From Nocardioides albus (GTDB lineage: Bacteria > Actinomycetota > Actinomycetes > Propionibacteriales > Nocardioidaceae): DNA of 64,000 bases. Within the stretch, counting starts at the first letter, position 1. Every line of letters begins with the position of its first letter. Location: positions 310,001 through 374,000 of the forward strand of contig NZ_BMQT01000002.1 of assembly GCF_014648255.1 (NCBI RefSeq), given 5' to 3'. The translations under genes and the position numbers were made by a program. The notes under the pieces are model-generated. The model was not told the DNA's origin. It was given only the letters and a program-made list of their open reading frames with translations, and searched no databases. This document shows positions 59,462-64,000 of the stretch, piece after piece.

Positions 59462-60382
59462 ATGACCGCATCCGCACCGACGACGCATCTCGCCGCCGAG
59501 ATAGCGACCCAGCCTGCCAACTGGATGGCCGCCCGGGGCACCGCCGAGCGCTACGCCCAGGCGTTGCCGAAGGCAGGGGAGAAGGTCGCGGTCATCGGAT
59601 GCGGGACCTCGCTCTACATGGCACAGGCCTACGCCGCGCTCCGTGAGGGTCATGGTCTCGGCGTCACCGACGCCTGGACGCCGACCGAGGCTCGGATCGA
59701 CCGGGGCTATGACCGGTTGCTGGCGATCACCCGCTCCGGGACCACGACCGAGGTCGTCGACCTGCTCGCCGACGTCCAGGGCAAGATCCCGGCGACGGTT
59801 ATCTCGTCCTCGCCCGGCACCCCGGCCCTCGAGCTGGCCGAGCCGATCCTCACGCCCGAGGTCGACGAGCGGTCGGTGGTCCAGACCCGCTTCGCCACCA
59901 CCACACTGGCCATGCTGCGCTGGCATCTCGGCCAGGACCTGAGCCGTGCCGCCGAGCAGGCCCAGCAGATCATCGACGCCGGCGAGAGCGGGTTCGGCCC
60001 GGAGCTGACCGCCGAGCAGATCACCTTCGTCGGTCGAGGCTGGACCAACGGGGTGGCGCAGGAGGCGGCGCTCAAGCTGCGGGAGTCCGCGCAGCTGTGG
60101 ACCGAGTCGTACCCGATGATGGAGTACCGGCACGGCCCGCTCTCCATCAGCGCCCCCGGCCGGGTCGTGTGGGCCTTGGGCGACCTGGTGCCGGGCTTCG
60201 CCGAGGACGTCGCGACCACCGGCGCAGACCTCCTGCACGAGGAGATCGACCCGCTGGCCGAGCTGGTGCGCGTGCATCTGCTCTGCGTGGCGCGCGCCCG
60301 CGGCGCCGGGCTCGACCCCGACGCCCCGCGCAACCTCACGCGCTCGATCATCCTGAGCCCGCCTGCCGCACAGTCGGCGTGA
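59462..60382 (+). CDS. SIS-domain sugar isomerase/deaminase (AgaS-like)
   Basis: A 306-residue protein with two SIS (sugar isomerase) domains. AVIGCGTSLYMAQAYAAL (near 43) and LLAITRSGTTTEVVDLL (near 83) form the first phosphosugar site; GRGWTNGVAQEAALKLRESAQLWTESYPMMEYRHGP (near 191-226) the second. Related AgaS enzymes convert galactosamine-6-phosphate to tagatose-6-phosphate with loss of ammonia. GGAGG lies 13 bases before ATG 59462, which is rather far. The stop overlaps the ROK gene as GTGA. GlmS-like glucosamine chemistry is excluded by the missing glutaminase domain. Confidence 0.83.
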   Translation: MTASAPTTHLAAEIATQPANWMAARGTAERYAQALPKAGEKVAVIGCGTSLYMAQAYAALREGHGLGVTDAWTPTEARIDRGYDRLLAITRSGTTTEVVDLLADVQGKIPATVISSSPGTPALELAEPILTPEVDERSVVQTRFATTTLAMLRWHLGQDLSRAAEQAQQIIDAGESGFGPELTAEQITFVGRGWTNGVAQEAALKLRESAQLWTESYPMMEYRHGPLSISAPGRVVWALGDLVPGFAEDVATTGADLLHEEIDPLAELVRVHLLCVARARGAGLDPDAPRNLTRSIILSPPAAQSA

Positions 60383-61350
60383 CGTCGATGAGCCAGGCAC
60401 CTCAATCGCGAAGGCGTGCCACCGATCGGACTCTCGCCCTCGCGTTCGACGTCGGCGGCACCTCGGTGCGGGGCGCGGTCGTCGGTGTCGACGATGTGGT
60501 GATGGCCGAGTCGCGGGTGGCCACCCGGACGGGTCCGGCAGTGCTCGACGACATCGCACAGCTGGCCGAGCGGCTGCTCGCCGGGCTGGGCCCGGCGGAC
60601 CGGGTCGAGGTCGCCGGGGTCGGGGTCGCCTTCCCCGGCCTCGTCGACACGGAGTCCGGGACCTCCCTCAAAGCGGTCAACCTCGGTCTCGTCGACACCC
60701 CGGTCGCAGCCCCGCTGGCAGAGCGTCTGGGCCTTCCGGTCGCGGTGTCGCACGACACAGCCGCTGCCGCTGGTGCGATCTGGGCGGATGCCGGATCCCC
60801 GGCGTCCGCGCTGGTCGCCGTGCTCGGGACGGGCGTCGCCGCCGTGACGTACGTCGAGGGCAGGCCGATCGTCGGCTCGTCCGGGCAGGCCGGAGAGCTC
60901 GGCCACCTGGTGGTCGACCCGACCGGCCCGCTGTGCAGCTGCGGGCTGCGTGGCTGCGTGGAGGCGCGCGCGGGCGCTCGCGGCATGCTGGAGACGTACG
61001 CGGCCCTGGGCGGCGACACCGCTGTCACCGGTGTCGCCCAGCTGGTTGCGCGGGCCGGTCAGGATCGGCTCGCCGCCCAGGTCTGGTCCGAGGCGATCAC
61101 CGCCCTCGCCGACGGCTTCCTGGCGGTAGGAGCGTTGCTCGCGCCTGGCGAGATCCTTCTGGGCGGCGGCGTCGCGGACGCCGGCTCGGACCTGCTCGAC
61201 CCGCTGCAGGCCCGGATGCGCGAGCGCGCCGGCGTCACCGCAGTCCCGCCCGTACGCCTCTCCGCCCTCGGCGGTCGAGCCGGCCTGGTCGGCGCGGCCC
61301 GACTGGCACTGGCCTCGATCGGGCCACGTTCGGAGGAGGGAAGCGGATGA
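60379..61350 (+). CDS. ROK-family sugar kinase, probable N-acetylgalactosamine kinase
   Basis: A 323-residue ROK protein without a helix-turn-helix, hence a kinase. LALAFDVGGTSVRGAVV (near 17-33) is the phosphate loop, GVAFPGLVD and the VSHDTAAAAGAIW aspartate follow, and the zinc motif is GELGH then CSCGLRGCVEA (near 190-201). Context suggests it phosphorylates GalNAc or galactosamine after uptake. GTG 60379 overlaps the SIS gene stop; ATG 60388 is an alternative start. Its own stop overlaps the PfkB gene as ATGA. Confidence 0.83.
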   Translation: MTSMSQAPQSRRRATDRTLALAFDVGGTSVRGAVVGVDDVVMAESRVATRTGPAVLDDIAQLAERLLAGLGPADRVEVAGVGVAFPGLVDTESGTSLKAVNLGLVDTPVAAPLAERLGLPVAVSHDTAAAAGAIWADAGSPASALVAVLGTGVAAVTYVEGRPIVGSSGQAGELGHLVVDPTGPLCSCGLRGCVEARAGARGMLETYAALGGDTAVTGVAQLVARAGQDRLAAQVWSEAITALADGFLAVGALLAPGEILLGGGVADAGSDLLDPLQARMRERAGVTAVPPVRLSALGGRAGLVGAARLALASIGPRSEEGSG

Positions 61351-62255
61351 TCCTCACCGTCACGCTGAACCCGGCGATCGACGTGACCTACCGGCTGCCT
61401 CGGCTGACCGTCGGTGAGGTCCATCGGGTCGCCGAGGTGTCCACCAGGCTCGGCGGAAAGGGTGTGAACGTCGCCCGGGTGCTGCACCAGCTGGGGGAGC
61501 CGACCCACGCCGTCGGGCTCGCCGACAACGACTTCGGGAGAGCGCTCGCGCGCGAGCTGCCGGCGACCTTCCTGCCCGAGCTGGACGACGTACGCCGCAC
61601 CCTGGTCGTCGTCGCCGAGTCGACGACCTCGCTGTGGGAGCCCGGGCATCAGACAGCGCCCGGGGCTGACCGACGGCTGCTCGACCTCCTCGCCGACCGG
61701 ATCGGCGAGGCCACGGCGCTCACCGTCTCGGGCAGCCTGGCGCCCGGGGTGCCGACCGACCTGCCGGCGCGGATCGCCCGCCTCGCGGCAGCCGCCGGCG
61801 TTCCGGCGATCCTCGACCTCGACGACGCCGCCCTGGCGGCGGCGGTCGGAACCGGCGCCGTCCTGACGCCCAACGAGGACGAGGCAGCGCGTCTGCTCGG
61901 GCATCATCCGGAGGACCCGGTCGCGGCCGTCGTCGAGCTCGCCGAACGCCACGGTGGCCCGGTCGTGCTGACCCGCGGCCGTGATGGTCTGCTGGCGTAC
62001 GCCGACGGCGCCGTGTGGGAGGTGCGTCCTCCCGCCGGGGTCAGCGGGAACCCGACCGGCGCCGGTGACGCGGCTGCCGCCGGGCTCGCCCGCGGCCTCG
62101 CCGCCGGCAGCGCCTGGCCGGAGATCCTGCGCGACGCAGCGGCACTGGGCGCTGCCGCGGTGGTCGTGCCGATGGCCGGCGAGATCGACCCCGACGCGTA
62201 CAGCTCGTTCCGGACCGAGGTCTCCGTCGAACGCATCGACCTGAGGGGCGTCTGA
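61347..62255 (+). CDS. PfkB-family kinase, probable tagatose-6-phosphate kinase
   Basis: A 302-residue 1-phosphofructokinase-type hexose-phosphate kinase. MILTVTLNPAIDVTYRL at the start, RLGGKGVNVARVLHQLGEPTHAVG (near 34-57), and the catalytic GNPTGAGDAAAAGLARGL (near 234-251). In this pathway it should make tagatose-1,6-bisphosphate; fructose-1-phosphate is the alternative substrate. ATG 61347 overlaps the ROK stop, with GGAGGAGG upstream. The aldolase follows after one base. Confidence 0.88.
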   Translation: MILTVTLNPAIDVTYRLPRLTVGEVHRVAEVSTRLGGKGVNVARVLHQLGEPTHAVGLADNDFGRALARELPATFLPELDDVRRTLVVVAESTTSLWEPGHQTAPGADRRLLDLLADRIGEATALTVSGSLAPGVPTDLPARIARLAAAAGVPAILDLDDAALAAAVGTGAVLTPNEDEAARLLGHHPEDPVAAVVELAERHGGPVVLTRGRDGLLAYADGAVWEVRPPAGVSGNPTGAGDAAAAGLARGLAAGSAWPEILRDAAALGAAAVVVPMAGEIDPDAYSSFRTEVSVERIDLRGV

Positions 62256-62256
62256 G

Positions 62257-63108
62257 ATGCCTCTGGTCCCGATGTCGCTGCTGCTCGACAACGCCCGTGG
62301 AACCGGGGGCGGGCTGGGCGCGATGAACGTCATCCAGCTCGAGCTGGCCGAGGCGATCGTCGCCGGCGCGGAGCAGGCCGGCCGCCCGGTGGTGCTCCAG
62401 ATCTCCGAGAACACCGCCGACTACCGAGGCGCCCTGGCACCGCTGCTGCGGGCGAGCATCGCGATCGCGGAGCGCGCCACGGTGCCGGTCTGCGTACATC
62501 TCGATCATGCGACCAGGGTCGAGCTCGTCGAGGAGGCCGTCGAGCTGGGCTGTCCCTCGGTGATGTTCGACGCCTCGAAGCTCGACTACGACTCGAACGT
62601 GGCGGCCACGGCCAAGGTCGCGGCCTGGTGTCATGAGCGCGGCGCCTCCATCGAGTCCGAGCTCGGCGAGGTGGGTGGCAAGGACGGCGTGCACGCACCA
62701 GGGGTCCGCACCCAGCCGGAGGAGGCCAGGGCGTACGTCGAGGCCACCGGTGTCGACGCGCTCGCAGTCGCCGTCGGCTCCTCCCATGCGATGACGACGC
62801 GGACCGCCAGCCTCGACAACGAGCTCATCGCTCGGCTCGCCGACGCCGTCGACGTGCCGCTCGTGCTGCACGGCTCCTCCGGGGTGCCTGACGAGGGAAT
62901 CGTCGCAGCCATCCGTGCCGGGATGACCAAGGTCAACATCGCGACCCACCTCAACGCCACCTTCACCCGTGCTGTTCGCGCGGCACTGACCGACGAGCAG
63001 AAGATCGACCCGCGCAAGTACCTCGGCGTCGGCCGCGACGCGGTGGCCGGCGAGGCCGCGCGTCTGCTCGCGTTGATCGGCGGACCGAGGGTGGACAGGG
63101 CAGTCTGA
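62257..63108 (+). CDS. Class II aldolase, probable tagatose-1,6-bisphosphate aldolase
   Basis: A 283-residue zinc-dependent class II aldolase. VCVHLDHATRVE (near 80) carries the catalytic Asp and first zinc His; IESELGEVGGKDG (near 131) the conserved Glu; AVGSSHAM (near 168) and LVLHGSSGVPDEGI (near 207) the other two zinc histidines. It splits tagatose- or fructose-1,6-bisphosphate into glyceraldehyde-3-phosphate and dihydroxyacetone phosphate. The last gene of the operon, one base after the kinase stop. The C-terminal DPRKYLGVGRDAV is family-typical. Confidence 0.88.
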   Translation: MPLVPMSLLLDNARGTGGGLGAMNVIQLELAEAIVAGAEQAGRPVVLQISENTADYRGALAPLLRASIAIAERATVPVCVHLDHATRVELVEEAVELGCPSVMFDASKLDYDSNVAATAKVAAWCHERGASIESELGEVGGKDGVHAPGVRTQPEEARAYVEATGVDALAVAVGSSHAMTTRTASLDNELIARLADAVDVPLVLHGSSGVPDEGIVAAIRAGMTKVNIATHLNATFTRAVRAALTDEQKIDPRKYLGVGRDAVAGEAARLLALIGGPRVDRAV

Positions 63109-63109
63109 C

Positions 63110-64000
63110 TCAGCCGCGGTCGCGGCGTACTCCCTGGTAGATGCACCGACGCACGATCCAAGGCTGCAGGACGGTGTTGATCGTCCACGCGGGGAAGCGG
63201 AACGGGCGTCCGTTGGGCGCGAAGACTTGGAGCCCGTCTCGCTGAACGCCGATCACCGAGCCCCAGCGGCGCCGGGGTGGCTGGTAGCTGTCGAGCGGCC
63301 TCCCCTCGAGAACTGCCTTGATGTTGCGAGCGAGGAGTCGGTCGGCGCGGTTCCTCGCGGAGGATCTCAGCTCGTCGGTGGCCGCGACATCGCCCACCGC
63401 GAAGACGCCGCTCTGCCCCTTGACCTGGAGATTCGGATCCACCACGACGAACCCGCGGTCGTCGAGGATCTCCGCGGGAAGCCAGCCGGTGTTGGGGTGC
63501 ACGCGGCCGATGGCCCAGAGGACCGCGTCGGCCTTCGCCGGTGGTTGGCCGGTGCTCCACGTGACCGCGTCGCTGGTGATCTCGTCCCCGACGAAGCCAC
63601 GCGGAAGCTCGGCACGATGGCCCGGGTGCAGCCCGACGCCCCTCTCGACAAGACGCCTCTCCAGGCTCTGCCACGTCTTTCGATGGTGCTGGGGGAGGGC
63701 GCGCTCACCCGAGTAGTAGAGGTCGACCCGCTTGTCCGGCCACCGGCCGCTGATGTTGGCCGCACTGCTGACAGCCGCTGCGCCACCGCCGATGACGATC
63801 ACCGAGGCCGCTCTCCGCAGCTGTTGGTGGACATGCTGCAGGTCGGCATCGATCTGGTCGTCCGTCTGGAAGCCCGGTTTTCTCCAGAATCCGTTGGTGA
63901 CCCCCGTCGAGATCACCAGCAGGTCGTACGGCTCAGGGCGGGTCGTGCCGTCCGGCCGCTCGACATGGACGACCCTGTGGGTGAGGTCGAGACCGACGAG
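63110..64000 (-). CDS. NAD(P)/FAD-dependent oxidoreductase (NDH-2/AIF-like), 5' end outside window
   Basis: About 296 residues of the C-terminal part are visible; the start lies beyond the right edge. Upstream of the internal ATG 63916 the frame continues open to the edge (DLLVISTGVTNGFW). A dinucleotide fold ASVIVIGGGAAAVSSAANI is followed by the FAD-closing motif GVFAVGDVAATDE and a C-terminal RRWGSVIGVQRDGLQVFAPNGRPFRFPAWTINTVLQPWIVRR, as in AIF/FSP1-type quinone oxidoreductases. It converges with the aldolase gene, one base apart, and is not part of the sugar operon. Confidence 0.8.
   Translation of the reverse strand, partial: LVGLDLTHRVVHVERPDGTTRPEPYDLLVISTGVTNGFWRKPGFQTDDQIDADLQHVHQQLRRAASVIVIGGGAAAVSSAANISGRWPDKRVDLYYSGERALPQHHRKTWQSLERRLVERGVGLHPGHRAELPRGFVGDEITSDAVTWSTGQPPAKADAVLWAIGRVHPNTGWLPAEILDDRGFVVVDPNLQVKGQSGVFAVGDVAATDELRSSARNRADRLLARNIKAVLEGRPLDSYQPPRRRWGSVIGVQRDGLQVFAPNGRPFRFPAWTINTVLQPWIVRRCIYQGVRRDRG

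Overview
The window is high-GC DNA (many GTG starts, several leaderless-looking promoters, TANNNT -10 elements) with an actinobacterial gene set: the septation protein SepH, DUF3159, DUF222/HNH, deazaflavin-dependent nitroreductase-like proteins and DUF309. The mix suggests a free-living soil or environmental actinobacterium, most likely near Nocardioidaceae. That placement is inferred from gene content and was not tested phylogenetically. No phage, insertion sequence, CRISPR array or plasmid maintenance gene was seen. The one RNA gene is tRNA-Val(CAC).

Layout. 1-7.2 kb: sepH (runs off the left edge), a TRIC-like channel, a Tat-type PHP phosphoesterase with a histidine-rich N-terminus coupled to an unknown gene, a control region of five 21-bp repeats plus a palindrome, DUF3159, a LysR/NTF2 pair, an alpha/beta hydrolase and the tRNA. 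7.2-13.2 kb: a minus-strand operon for the lower 4,5-cleavage (protocatechuate/gallate) pathway: MFS transporter, PDC hydrolase, CHA aldolase, OMA hydratase and OMA tautomerase, with a divergent GntR regulator. No ring-cleavage enzyme is present. 13.4-23.6 kb: a four-gene operon of DUF4132, MoxR-type AAA+ ATPase, a DUF5682-VWA fusion and a SWIM zinc-finger protein. It matches the E. coli yehI-yehL-yehM-yehP-yehQ set (recalled from memory), with the yehM and yehP equivalents fused. Its biochemical function is unknown and it is the most interesting system here. 24.4-33 kb: a complete trans-4-hydroxyproline catabolic operon (transporter, deaminase, semialdehyde dehydrogenase, epimerase, three-subunit D-hydroxyproline dehydrogenase) with a GntR regulator and three copies of a likely operator, followed by putP.

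34.6-54 kb: mostly single housekeeping genes (cold shock protein, YciI, DUF309, oxidoreductase, MMPL exporter next to a NarL-type two-component system, a large membrane metallophosphoesterase, a basic histone-H1-like protein, two YjbR proteins, HNH, two DDN-like proteins, RidA, Nudix, IlvD). 52.8-63.1 kb: a mucin-type O-glycan and galactosamine locus: cytoplasmic GH35 beta-galactosidase, secreted GH101 endo-alpha-N-acetylgalactosaminidase, DeoR regulator, then AgaS-like SIS isomerase, ROK kinase, PfkB kinase and class II aldolase in one tightly overlapping operon. GH101 would release Gal-GalNAc outside the cell, GH35 would split it inside, and the kinase, isomerase and aldolase enzymes would carry the GalNAc part towards glycolysis. 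The transporter and the deacetylase are not in the window. An FAD oxidoreductase runs off the right edge.

Start codons were chosen from Shine-Dalgarno spacing, coupling overlaps and family length. Function calls come from reading the protein sequences, without database searches.
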